In this document: positions 28,237-37,900 of the stretch, piece after piece
How positions within the stretch are numbered: the stretch's first letter is position 1
How the letters are laid out: each line of letters starts with the position of its first letter
Origin: Alphaproteobacteria bacterium
Lineage (GTDB): Bacteria; Pseudomonadota; Alphaproteobacteria; Rs-D84
DNA length: 62,343 nt
Reading direction: 5' to 3'
NCBI GenBank assembly: GCA_017511715.1
Contig: JAFWJF010000004.1
Location: forward strand, 1 to 62,343
Translations under genes and position numbers: made by a program
Notes under the pieces: generated by a model
What the model was told of the DNA's origin: nothing
The model's database searches: none
Seen by the model: the letters and a program-made list of their open reading frames with translations, nothing else

Positions 28237-30222
28237 ATGAAAGAATTCCTGCAATATCAATACAAGAACTTGTTTCTTTGGACACCATTTGTTGTTGCAT
28301 TTGGTGCAGCACTGTATTTTTCTATTGGAACAGAACCGAATTTTAGTTTCCCAATTATTATTACGCTACTTTTAGTGGCAATCATTTATAAATATAAAAA
28401 CGTTTTTGTTCGTGCGATTGCTTTATTTGCATTTGGTTTCTTTTATGCGATGTCTTTTACACATATCATAAACACAGAACAAATAAAAGACACCTTTGAT
28501 TTTGTTTCAATCAATGGAACAGTTAAAGATATTGACTTTACATCCGATTCTACACGCGTCTTATTAAGCATAAACGCACAACAAATTGATAAAAAACTAT
28601 CAGAGAAAAACTTAAACATTCGTATTTCAATCAAAGATGCCAAAGACGACATAAATATTGGCGATAAAATTAGTGGTTATGCGCGTATATTTCATCCGTC
28701 TGCACGATATACGCCTTCGTCTTTTGATTTTGCACGATGGGCTTATTTTTCTAAAATATCAGGAACAGGTTTTTTCAGAGAATATGAAATCACAAAACAA
28801 AATTCATCAGGAAATCTTCGCACTTTTATACATAACCATGCAAAATCTGCATTAACAGATTCTTTGGTTCTTGGATACAAAAAAGCAATTGCAGAAAACG
28901 AAAATAAGATTTGGAAATCTATTGGTATCGGACATGTTTGGTCAATCAGTGGCTTTCACATGACGCTTATTGGCGGATGGCTGTTCGCCTTATTTTATTT
29001 AATATTTCGTTCAATTGCGCCTTTGACCAAAAGAATACCTGCAAAATATCCAGCCATTATTTGCGCTTGGTTTGGGTTGATATTTTATTTATGCATATCT
29101 GGAATCAGTGTTGCCACAACACGTGCATTTTTAATGGCAACTTTAATTTTTATCGCGACACTTTTCGGGCGCGGCATATTATCATTGCGTAACGCGGCAC
29201 TTGCTTTCCTGATAATATTTTTAATTAACCCATTTTCAATTATGAATGCGGGCTTTCAGTTGTCTTTTGCCGCGATATTCGGTCTGATTTGGTTTTTTGG
29301 TAATCACGAATACGTAAAACGTTCTTTTGGTCAAAAGATTTTCCACTATATTTATTTGGCCATTATGACCGCACTTATCGCAACGCTATTTACATTGCCG
29401 TTTATTGTCGCGCACTTTGGTTATATTCCGCTTTACAGTTTAATTGGGAATATTATTATTTTACCGATATTTTCTTTTGCTATTATGCCATTGGTTATAA
29501 TCGGAACAATTCTTGCGTTATTTGGGAATCATTATATCTTGAATTTAGGACACAGTATATATAATTTTGCATTATCCGTTGCAATGCATATATCAGATTT
29601 ACCATATGCAAATTTATCAATGCCGTATATTTCTAATTTTGTTTTAATATTAACCTTAATTGGTTTTATGTTATTGGTCTTGACGGTTAAACCAGAATCT
29701 AAAAAATTTTTTATTCGCAATATAAACTATGTTCTGTTTATTTTTTTCTTGTCAATCGCAACGGTTGTATATGTCTCCCGCACAAAACCGTTATTTTATG
29801 CGACGGCTGACCACGAACTTGTCGCGTTTAATGTTGATGGCAAACTAAAATTCAATAAATCGCGCGCATCAAATCATTATTTTGCATTTAGTTCTTGGTA
29901 TCAATATAATAACGAAGAACAACCAGATAAAAACAGCCGCTATAAATGCGACCACGGTTTTTGTGTTTATAAAACACCGAATTGGAATCTGGCATACATG
30001 CAAAATTTTACCGCCGTATTAGATAATCTTGAAAAAGTATGTACCGATAAAAACATAGATTTTATCATAAGCAATTTTGATATCCATGCGCCAAATTGCC
30101 ATGGAAAAATTCTTGAAAATGGACTTTTAATATACCCGAACGGACACGTAACAGAAATTATCAATCATCGTCCATGGCATAATCTGCCCGAACAAAAAAC
30201 AGACCAGACGATGGCGCATTAA
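28237..30222 (+). CDS. comEC: ComEC/Rec2-family DNA uptake channel
   Basis: 661 aa. Two N-terminal helices, a soluble OB-like domain (DUF4131, about 75-190) and the polytopic Competence domain (about 215-505) are seen. The Competence domain has HVWSISGFHMTLIGGWLF and ISVATTRAFLMATLIF. ComEC carries single-stranded DNA across the inner membrane during transformation. The C-terminal part (about 520-661) is short and lacks the HxHxDH motif of the beta-lactamase-like domain found in longer homologues. No Shine-Dalgarno sequence is visible; the promoter abuts the start. Its last 62 nt overlap convergent truA. Confidence 0.9.
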   Translation: MKEFLQYQYKNLFLWTPFVVAFGAALYFSIGTEPNFSFPIIITLLLVAIIYKYKNVFVRAIALFAFGFFYAMSFTHIINTEQIKDTFDFVSINGTVKDIDFTSDSTRVLLSINAQQIDKKLSEKNLNIRISIKDAKDDINIGDKISGYARIFHPSARYTPSSFDFARWAYFSKISGTGFFREYEITKQNSSGNLRTFIHNHAKSALTDSLVLGYKKAIAENENKIWKSIGIGHVWSISGFHMTLIGGWLFALFYLIFRSIAPLTKRIPAKYPAIICAWFGLIFYLCISGISVATTRAFLMATLIFIATLFGRGILSLRNAALAFLIIFLINPFSIMNAGFQLSFAAIFGLIWFFGNHEYVKRSFGQKIFHYIYLAIMTALIATLFTLPFIVAHFGYIPLYSLIGNIIILPIFSFAIMPLVIIGTILALFGNHYILNLGHSIYNFALSVAMHISDLPYANLSMPYISNFVLILTLIGFMLLVLTVKPESKKFFIRNINYVLFIFFLSIATVVYVSRTKPLFYATADHELVAFNVDGKLKFNKSRASNHYFAFSSWYQYNNEEQPDKNSRYKCDHGFCVYKTPNWNLAYMQNFTAVLDNLEKVCTDKNIDFIISNFDIHAPNCHGKILENGLLIYPNGHVTEIINHRPWHNLPEQKTDQTMAH

Positions 30223-30907
30223 CACCCGCCGCGCTGCGATTTTTTGCAGCAAAAATTTTATCTATGTCTAAATCTTTGCCCATACCGATTTCCACCAAAG
30301 TTCCGACCATATTGCGCACCTGGTGATGCAAAAATGAACGCGCAGAAAAACTAAAAATTATTTCGTCACCATTTTGTGTGATGCTGCATTCGTCCAAAGT
30401 TTTAATCGGCGATTTAGATTGACATTGAACGCTTCTGAACGAAGTAAAATCATGCTTGCCAATCAATTTTTGCGCTGCGGATTTCATTTTTTCTATGTCT
30501 AATTTCTGTGGCACCCACCAAACACGATTTTTTTGCAAAACGACTGGCGCAGACCGATTCAGAATAATATATTTATAGTGTCTTTTAACACATGAAAAGC
30601 GCGCATGGAAATCATCACTCACCTTTTCGCAATTAAGGACCGAAACAGGTTCTTCAACCAAATAAAAATTCAGTGCCTTTTTGACAGTTTCTGCATCTTG
30701 TTCTTTTTCTAAATCGAAATGCGCAACCATGTTGATTGCATGCACCCCGGCATCAGTACGACCGGCGGCATATACTACAACTTTTTCACCACAAAACTTG
30801 AATATCGCATCTTGCAACAAAGATTGCACGGACGGCCCCTGACGATTTTCCTGCCATCCGATTAAGTTAGTCCCATCATATTCAAGATTTATTTTATATC
30901 GTGTCAT
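30161..30907 (-). CDS. truA: tRNA pseudouridine(38-40) synthase TruA
   Basis: 248 aa. The catalytic segment AAGRTDAGVHA contains the essential Asp, and YDGTNLIGWQ, RHYKYII and RSFLHHQVRNMVG are family motifs. TruA modifies uridines 38-40 of the anticodon arm. It is the last gene of a def-fmt-orf-orf-truA run, starting 1 nt after the preceding stop. Its 3' end lies inside the comEC frame on the other strand. Confidence 0.96.
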   Translation of the reverse strand: MTRYKINLEYDGTNLIGWQENRQGPSVQSLLQDAIFKFCGEKVVVYAAGRTDAGVHAINMVAHFDLEKEQDAETVKKALNFYLVEEPVSVLNCEKVSDDFHARFSCVKRHYKYIILNRSAPVVLQKNRVWWVPQKLDIEKMKSAAQKLIGKHDFTSFRSVQCQSKSPIKTLDECSITQNGDEIIFSFSARSFLHHQVRNMVGTLVEIGMGKDLDIDKIFAAKNRSAAGVNAPSSGLFFVRADYAMDDD

Positions 30908-30908
30908 T

Positions 30909-31118
30909 TTATCTCTGTTTTAGGCAATTTATGCAACGTTCCAATCTTACCTGGTCCAGACGAGCAGATTCGTCCACCAGAATTCGATAGTGTTTACAAC
31001 TCGAACAGGCGAATCCTAAACAAAACAGGCATATACATTCGCCATTGTCATTATATTCCGACATAACGACATGCGCACCTTGTAAACCACAAAATTTTTT
31101 GTCTTTGGTTCCAGACAT
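30909..31118 (-). CDS. Small Cys-rich protein in the def-fmt-truA operon
   Basis: 69 aa with seven Cys: CGLQ near the start, then CICLFC, CSSC and CINC. The spacing suggests metal binding. GTGAGG lies 6 nt before the ATG and the gene is separated from its neighbours by 3 and 1 nt, so it is clearly cotranscribed. No family is recognised. Confidence 0.65.
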   Translation of the reverse strand: MSGTKDKKFCGLQGAHVVMSEYNDNGECICLFCLGFACSSCKHYRILVDESARLDQVRLERCINCLKQR

Positions 31119-31121
31119 TTC

Positions 31122-31403
31122 TTACCTCACTTTGTTTTTGAACACAAAACCTTCTATATTAGCTAACAGCCACCGCTTTATTGGATTTATTTTTTTTGTG
31201 TCTGAAAATTTATCACAATGTCCACAAAAAGACACCACTGATATTTCTAGATAATTGTTACAGCACAAATTATATACATCGTTCTTGAAGTGCCCAAAAT
31301 AAACGCAATGCTTGCACCACTGTTTATGGTCATCAAAATCTGTAACATAATTGCTATCGTCAAATACACTGTATTCTTTATCGTTAATATTAATAATGCC
31401 CAT
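31122..31403 (-). CDS. Small Cys-rich protein in the def-fmt-truA operon
   Basis: 93 aa with MGIININDKEYSVFDDSNYV at the start and WCKHCVYFGHF, LCCNNY and FCGHC in the middle, a possible zinc site, then a basic tail. GGGGAA at the end of fmt lies 6 nt before the ATG. It starts 3 nt after the fmt stop. No family is recognised; it may be related to the next gene downstream by its Cys layout. Confidence 0.65.
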   Translation of the reverse strand: MGIININDKEYSVFDDSNYVTDFDDHKQWCKHCVYFGHFKNDVYNLCCNNYLEISVVSFCGHCDKFSDTKKINPIKRWLLANIEGFVFKNKVR

Positions 31404-31406
31404 TTT

Positions 31407-32219
31407 TTATTCCCCATATTTTATATCTGCGCTATGCAAGCCATTTACAAAACTTTTCCAATCCATTGGTTTTTTTCCAGCCGGTTGAATTTTCAATATT
31501 TTCAATTCCCCGTTTTCAATGCGCGTTTCCAAAATCTTTACATCAATTCCGTTGATTTTTGTTCGACCACAGCCCAGTGCGCGAATTTGATTGTGAATCT
31601 GTTGTGGTGAATTTTTCCAATCTATGATTTCATCCGTGCCAGTAAATTTACGTGTAAAAACAACTTCGCCGTTTTGTGGGGTTGGTGGAAAATTATCTGG
31701 ATTTTGCAAATATTCATCCAACATTTTTATCGACACATCTGATACTTTTCTTTCAATATCTGCATTAGTATCGTTTTCGTCTATCCTGATATTTTCACGC
31801 ATTAATATATCGCCCGCATCCAATTCAGCCACCATTTTCATTAAACAAACATCCATATCTTTATCGCCATTCAAGATTGCGGTTTTTATTGGCGATGGTC
31901 CGCGATATCTTGGCAAAGAACTTGGGTGAATATTTATACAAGGCGCAACGTTTAATACATTTTCACGCAAAATCACACCATACGAAAACACAATTATCAT
32001 ATCTGGCTTTTCTGTAATGGTATCGAATTCCTTGATAGATGTATAAACTGGCAATTTACGCGCATTTGCCCAGACATTCACCGGCGAAGGTGTCAAAACA
32101 TGTTTGCGCCCCATTGGCTTTGGCGCACGGGTAAAAACCGCGATAATATCGTGTTCGTTTGCCAAACTGTCAAATACAGGAACAACAAAATCATTTGTTC
32201 CCATTAAAATCAGTTTCAT
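31407..32219 (-). CDS. fmt: Methionyl-tRNA formyltransferase
   Basis: 270 aa, shorter than the usual 305-320. The N-terminal domain holds KLILMGTNDFVVPVFDSL, the catalytic NIHPSSLPRYRGPSPIKTAI (Asn, His) and AELDAGDIL. The C-terminal OB domain that contacts tRNA is shortened. Fmt formylates Met-tRNA for initiation; def removes the formyl group later. Its start codon overlaps the def stop by 1 nt (TAATG). Confidence 0.94.
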   Translation of the reverse strand: MKLILMGTNDFVVPVFDSLANEHDIIAVFTRAPKPMGRKHVLTPSPVNVWANARKLPVYTSIKEFDTITEKPDMIIVFSYGVILRENVLNVAPCINIHPSSLPRYRGPSPIKTAILNGDKDMDVCLMKMVAELDAGDILMRENIRIDENDTNADIERKVSDVSIKMLDEYLQNPDNFPPTPQNGEVVFTRKFTGTDEIIDWKNSPQQIHNQIRALGCGRTKINGIDVKILETRIENGELKILKIQPAGKKPMDWKSFVNGLHSADIKYGE

Positions 32220-32722
32220 TATTTGTGTCCCCGATTAACTTTTCGCATCAACATTTCGCGTTTTACACCAGATAGATAATCTATAAACAAAATACCGTCT
32301 AAATGATCTGTTTCGTGTTGCACTATACGCGCAGGCACCCCGGACATTTGCGCACTTAATTTATCACCGTTTTCATTTGTCCATTCGACAACAACTTTTT
32401 CAGGTCTGCGCACATTAGAATATACCGGCAAACCATCTGGTCCCAGAACAGACAAACAGCCCTCTTCCATAACGACGGTTTCATCACTGCGCGATATGAT
32501 ATTCGGGTTAATCATTTTATAAACAGTTTCTGTATCAGGGTCCATCATAACCAGAAATCTTTGTGTGATTCCCACCTGAGGTGCGGCAAGTCCCACACCG
32601 TTTTGCGACAGCATCATTTGGACCATTTCGTCCATGGCGCTTAATAATTCTGGCGTGATGTGTGCGACAGGCGCACATTTTTCACGCAAAATTAAATCTC
32701 CACAAAGTTTCATTTGCAACAT
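32219..32722 (-). CDS. def: Peptide deformylase
   Basis: 167 aa with all three family motifs in order: GVGLAAPQVG (motif 1), EEGCLS (motif 2, metal-binding Cys) and QHETDHLDG (motif 3, HExxH-like). It removes N-formyl groups from nascent proteins. AAGG lies 8 nt before the first ATG; a second ATG three codons on is also possible. It is divergent from rmuC. Confidence 0.96.
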   Translation of the reverse strand: MLQMKLCGDLILREKCAPVAHITPELLSAMDEMVQMMLSQNGVGLAAPQVGITQRFLVMMDPDTETVYKMINPNIISRSDETVVMEEGCLSVLGPDGLPVYSNVRRPEKVVVEWTNENGDKLSAQMSGVPARIVQHETDHLDGILFIDYLSGVKREMLMRKVNRGHK

Positions 32723-32741
32723 TTGTAAAACCTTTTATAAT
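32714..32741 (+). promoter_or_regulatory. rmuC promoter candidate
   Basis: TTGCAA (32714-32719) and TATAAT (32736-32741) are 16 nt apart, 32 nt before the rmuC ATG. The tRNA-Gln promoter has the same two boxes and spacing. Confidence 0.5.
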
Positions 32742-32772
32742 CTTTGTATAAATATTAGCAAAGGAAAATCAA

Positions 32773-33651
32773 ATGACAACTTATATTTTCGCCCTTTTGA
32801 TTATTATCACAGTACTGCTTTTAATACTGGTATTTCGGAAAAATACAGTTGATTTATCTGCCTTGCGCGAAGATAACGCCAGATTGCGCGAACGATTGGC
32901 TGAAAGACTGGGTATGTTGTCACAAAATGCATTGGAACTGAAAAATATTAGTTCTGATATTGCTAATTTCAAGGATATTTTGATGGGTAACAAACAGGCA
33001 CGTGGAACATTTGGCGAACGGCAACTTGCTGATTTAGTGCGCGATATTATGCCACCAGAAACTTATGAATTTCAGAAAGTTTTATCAACTGGCGTTCGCC
33101 CAGATTGTATAATACGCCTGCCCTACCCGCCGGGGGACATGATAATTGACAGTAAATTTCCACTGGAAAGTTATAATCGTATTTTGGAAAACAAAAACGA
33201 TATTATGGCACGCAAGCAATTCGAAATTGATGTCAGGAAACACATTGATGCGATTGCTGAAAAATATATTATTCCCGGGATGACGGCAGAAAGTGCAATG
33301 ATGTTTATTGCGTCTGAATCTATATTCATGGAATTACACACAATGTTTCCAGACACAATAGAATACGCCGCACATAAAAAAGTATTTATAGTATCGCCAT
33401 CAACACTTTGGGCAACATTGAATACAATACGCGCAGTCCTTTCAGACATTAAAATCAAACGCGTAGCGGGCAAAATAAAACGCGAATTGGAATTATTGCT
33501 GACCGACCTGGCGCGGTTAAACGACCGCACAGGCAAGGTTTCGCAACATTTTGCATCTGCACAAAATGATATAGAACAAATTCAGACATCTATATCGAAA
33601 ATTGCCCCCCGCGCAGAAAAACTGCGCGATATGGATTTCGGGGACGAATAA
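32773..33651 (+). CDS. rmuC: DNA recombination protein RmuC-like
   Basis: 292 aa. An N-terminal helix (FALLIIITVLLLILVF) and a short coiled coil precede the nuclease-like RmuC core with RGTFGERQLADLV, RPDCIIRLP, MIIDSKFPLESY (PD-(D/E)XK-like) and FIVSPSTLWATL. RmuC limits rearrangements at inverted repeats in Escherichia coli. The coiled coil is much shorter than in the 475-aa E. coli protein. AAAGGA lies 7 nt before the ATG. Confidence 0.9.
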   Translation: MTTYIFALLIIITVLLLILVFRKNTVDLSALREDNARLRERLAERLGMLSQNALELKNISSDIANFKDILMGNKQARGTFGERQLADLVRDIMPPETYEFQKVLSTGVRPDCIIRLPYPPGDMIIDSKFPLESYNRILENKNDIMARKQFEIDVRKHIDAIAEKYIIPGMTAESAMMFIASESIFMELHTMFPDTIEYAAHKKVFIVSPSTLWATLNTIRAVLSDIKIKRVAGKIKRELELLLTDLARLNDRTGKVSQHFASAQNDIEQIQTSISKIAPRAEKLRDMDFGDE

Positions 33652-33652
33652 T

Positions 33653-33681
33653 AAAAACACCGGTATTTACCGGTGTTTTTT
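33653..33681. terminator. Bidirectional terminator (CCGGTATTTACCGG type)
   Basis: A 12-13 bp perfect stem built on AAAAACACCGGTA with a short T loop separates rmuC from the convergent HAD gene. Related hairpins recur at 40655, 42993 and 46624. Confidence 0.88.
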
Positions 33682-33683
33682 GG

Positions 33684-34280
33684 TTATTTCCGCAAGCCTG
33701 TTTTGGGGTCTATCCATACTTGCTCTTTGGCAATTTCCATTATCGGCATGTCAGAAGGGCTGTCCGAATATGCACGAACGACATTTGGAATATACTTATG
33801 TTCCATCGCCCACTTGTCCAACGCAACTACTTTGTTTTTACCCCAACATAAAAATTTATATTTATACGGCTTTTCTTTATCCATTTGAGAACAAAAAACA
33901 GCATCAAATTTCATATCACTTACCAAATGCGGTATAAGATAATCTGGCGATGCCGAAATCAATACCACTTTGTTCCCTTTGTCATGTTCTTTGGCGACCA
34001 GTTCTTTTGCCCAACCAAAACGATTCTGTTTGTGTTCTTTGATAACCGTCGCAGAAAAATCGTGCACCATTTTTGGTGTTATAAAATTACGAATTGTTTC
34101 ACGCCACCATACGCCGTTTTTATTCAGCCTTGCACCAATTAAGCCAGCCACCACACATGGCAAGAACAACCATGGACGCAAAGAATGCTTGAAGCAATAC
34201 TTGAAAAATTCATAGTTAGAATCAGATGCAGAAAGAGTCCCATCAAAATCAAAGATTACTATGTTCTTTTTTTGCAACAT
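33684..34280 (-). CDS. HAD-IB family hydrolase
   Basis: About 198 aa. VIFDFDGTLSASDS is HAD motif I, VVLISASPDYL motif II, KPYKYKFLCWGKNK includes the motif III Lys, and AYSDSPSDMPIME motif IV. The helical insert (residues 25-75) fits the HAD-IB/phosphoserine phosphatase-like subgroup; members act on phosphoserine or phospholipid phosphates. ATG 34280 is preferred because AAGGAA precedes it, and it begins 2 nt after the stop of the lipoprotein gene. Confidence 0.85.
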   Translation of the reverse strand: MLQKKNIVIFDFDGTLSASDSNYEFFKYCFKHSLRPWLFLPCVVAGLIGARLNKNGVWWRETIRNFITPKMVHDFSATVIKEHKQNRFGWAKELVAKEHDKGNKVVLISASPDYLIPHLVSDMKFDAVFCSQMDKEKPYKYKFLCWGKNKVVALDKWAMEHKYIPNVVRAYSDSPSDMPIMEIAKEQVWIDPKTGLRK

Positions 34281-34282
34281 GA

Positions 34283-34939
34283 CTATCTTTTCCTTTGTTT
34301 TCCACCAGAATATTGACGCCATAAATTTTCATAGATAGTTTCTTGTCGATTTGTTGCGGTTTTCAATACTGATTGCAAATGTTCAATCTGTCTGGTATTA
34401 TATTCAAAAGTTTCTTTCGCGGTTGCATTCTTTACAACATTAAAGAAATCACCATTTAAAAATTGTTTTTCATTATACTTGTCAGACAAATACATTACCA
34501 AATCGTTATACCAACGTTTATTACGGCGGAAAAAGCGCACGTTAGTCAGATAACGCGAATCTATGTCTGTTGATTCATATATAGATTCGTCTGCATCTAA
34601 ACTCGTCACTTCCATTAAAATTTGTTCTTCCATGCCAGCCAACAGAATTTTGCTTAAATACACAGATTTAATTGCATGCTTTATATAATCTTTGGCGTAA
34701 TATTTAATCAGATTTTTATTAGCATCTTTGTATGATTGTATTTTTGCTTCATACAAATCAATTGCGTTAGTGGTATTTTTATATCCTGGATTAACGCTTG
34801 CCGCGCTGTCTGTTTTATAAAGCATGGTTTGAGCATCTTCGATTTGTGTCTGTTTTGGACCACAAGCCCCCAGCCCCATCACAGCCGCCGCAACAACGCC
34901 AGCCGTTTTTATTTCAGAAATAATTTTTTCTTTTTTCAT
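34283..34939 (-). CDS. Predicted lipoprotein of unknown function
   Basis: About 218 aa. A lipobox (MGLGACG, Cys at about residue 26) follows a short hydrophobic stretch, so it is probably lipid-anchored after LspA cleavage. The rest is helical and charged, with QIEHLQSVLKTATNRQETIY near the end, and no family is recognised. The upstream in-frame ATG is discounted because TGAGG fits 6 nt before ATG 34939. It lies 59 nt downstream of the RND permease and may be part of that operon. Confidence 0.75.
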   Translation of the reverse strand: MKKEKIISEIKTAGVVAAAVMGLGACGPKQTQIEDAQTMLYKTDSAASVNPGYKNTTNAIDLYEAKIQSYKDANKNLIKYYAKDYIKHAIKSVYLSKILLAGMEEQILMEVTSLDADESIYESTDIDSRYLTNVRFFRRNKRWYNDLVMYLSDKYNEKQFLNGDFFNVVKNATAKETFEYNTRQIEHLQSVLKTATNRQETIYENLWRQYSGGKQRKR

Positions 34940-34998
34940 ATTTAACCTCATTACTTAATAAACAGAATATACAATAAAATTTATAAATATCAAGTGTG

Positions 34999-37900
34999 CT
35001 ATTTCTTTCTGTATATTCTTTTGCGCAACCTTTCCATCACAAAGAACAAAGATGGCGTCAATGTGAATGTCCAAACCAAAGATGCAATCATACCACCAAT
35101 CATAACAGCACCCATTGCAACCTTCATACCATCGTTTGACCACAACTGCGGTATCATACCTGCTACAACTGCGATAGTCGTCATCCATATCATACGTTTT
35201 TTATCCATCATTTCTTGCCATAAAACTTTGTGTTCATCTTCGCCGTTTTGGACACGATTAACAGTTGGTTCCAACACCAAAATATTATTGTTAACAACCA
35301 AACCAACCAACATAATAAATGCTAACATTGCACCAACATTAAACGATGCCCCCGACAAGAACAAGGCCACAAATACACCAGCAAAACTTGTCACTATGGA
35401 AGTAGCAATAGTAAACGGATGTATAAATGAATTCATAATTGCCGCCAACAACATAAATGTCAATATTGTTGCCAACAAAAACGCCTGGGCAATTTCTGCT
35501 GTTGATTCTTCTTGGATTTCAGACATACCGGCGAAAGATGCCTTATAGCCGGGTTCCCAATCCATCTTATCTAATTCTTGTTGTATTTGTGCCTGAACAG
35601 GACCAACCGTAGATTTACCAATGTTAATATCTATTTCTGTAACACGATTTTTATCCAAGCGATAAATATCTGATGTCGCAGGAACGCTTTCCAATGTTCC
35701 CAACTGGGAAAGAGAAACCATTCCCTTTTGAGAATTTACATAAACGCTGTCAAACATAGATTGTTTCTTGAATTGTTTATCAAATTCCAAAACGATTGGG
35801 TATTCATCGCCATTTTCTTTGTACTTATAAGTATCGTTTCCAAATAATGCCGTACGCAATGTTGACCCCGCCTGAGCATTTTTTACACCCCAAAAATTCA
35901 TTTTTTCCGTATCTGGAATAAAACGAATTTCATTACTTGGGTTTTGTTGTGCCAACACCGCACTTTGCACAGCATCGATATTGTTTAGTTTTTCCAATAT
36001 CTGACTGGCGTACGCATTACGTTTTTCATCGTCTTCGCCATAGATGTTTAATACCATATCAGAACTTATCGCAGAACTGCTAAGGGCTTCACCTGCACGA
36101 ATCTGAATTTCTGCATCGACAATATCGGACAAAGCGGGCAACATTTTTTGTGCTAATTTTTTATCGCTGATACCGCGTTTTTCAATACTGACCAAATCAA
36201 CTTTGATGTTTATATTTTGCAGACCTTTGTCGCCAATTTTGATTGTTGTAGATTTAACTTCTGGGAATTCTTTAAGGCGTTTATCTATTTCGCGCGCAAT
36301 AGATTCCGATTTTGCGTAAACACTGCCCATTGGCGCACGCGCAGTAATTGTAATTTCGTCAGCATCTGTTGATGGCGAAAATTCATTACCAACAAAATTC
36401 ATCAATTGCGCAGATAATATTAACACAACTAACGCCCCAATAATCACTGTAAACGGATGACGAATTTGGTATTGATACCAAGTGTGTAAACGTGAAGTGT
36501 TATTGTGTTCTTCCATTTCTTTGACATCACGTTTGGTTTGTGGCTTACGAGGCAACCTTAATAATTTCGCAATCATCATTGGTGTCAATGTGAATGAAAA
36601 CAACAACGACAACAAAGTCAAATACACAACTGTCATACCAAATTGCAACATGAATTCCCCAACAATTCCACCCATAAATGCCAAAGGTAAGAACACGACC
36701 ACATTTGTTCCGACACCTGCTAACACTGGCACAGCAACCTTTCGTGTTCCGTCTTCTGCTGCTTGTTCTGGGGTTTTGCCTGCCCGTAATTCACTTAACG
36801 CAGATTCAATTAAAATAATCGCATTTGAAACCAAAGTTCCAAGAGCAGTTGCATATGCCAATAACGTCATGGCATTGATTGTAAAACCAGATTCGTCCAT
36901 AAGGAAAAAACCAGCCAACAACGATGCAGGTATCACAACCCCCGCAATGACCGTTGAACGCCAATTACGCGTGAAAGCCAACAACACAATAATAGTAAAT
37001 ATAACCCCCAAAATAATGCCGTTAATAGTATCATTTGTATCCTGAGATACGTGAATTGAAGAATCTGACACTATCTGCATTGTTGCATCGGGGAATTTTG
37101 TTTTAAGTTCTTGTTCCAATTCTGGTAATTTTTTATTCAACGCACGTGAAATTTTAATGGCATTACCATCAGAAGCCTTTATCACAGATAAAATCACAAC
37201 ATTTTCACCATTGTAAAGCGCGCCTTTTTCAATATCGCGTGCTGCATCTTTGACACTTGCGACATCTGATAATCTGAAAGTTTCGCCTTCGACAGTTGTT
37301 ATTTCAAGTTTTGCAATTTCGTCCACATTTTGGAATTCGCCAACAAAACGAACATTTTCAGAATTTATTGATGTTTCTATTTTGCCACCCGGAACATTAA
37401 GATTATGTGTTGCAATCGCACTTACAATATCATTAACCGTGACACCATATGCCGCCATTAAATCAGGGTCCATCGCGATACGAACGGCGCGTTGCAAACC
37501 ACCAAAAGTATTAACAGATGCGACACCTTTGACCGCTGTAATTTTATTAGAAAGTGTATCAGAAACATATTTATCAATATCACGCGGATTACCACCACGA
37601 ATAACGATATCCAACACAGATGTTTGCAACGGGTTCAACTTTGCAATAACAGGCTGTTTCAAATCGTCAGGAAAATCATTGGCCAATCCATCAATTTTTG
37701 CTTTAACTTCGTTTGCTTTATCATCAACATTAACCCCAAGGTTAAATTCAGACATAACAAACGCGGAATTTTCATAAACTTGGGATGTAATCTTTTTTAC
37801 CCCCGCCACTTCAGACATCGCATTTTCTGCTTTTTTTACAACCTGACTTTCCAGTTCTTCTGGTGTTGCACCGGGATAAATAAATGTTGCCGTTACATAT

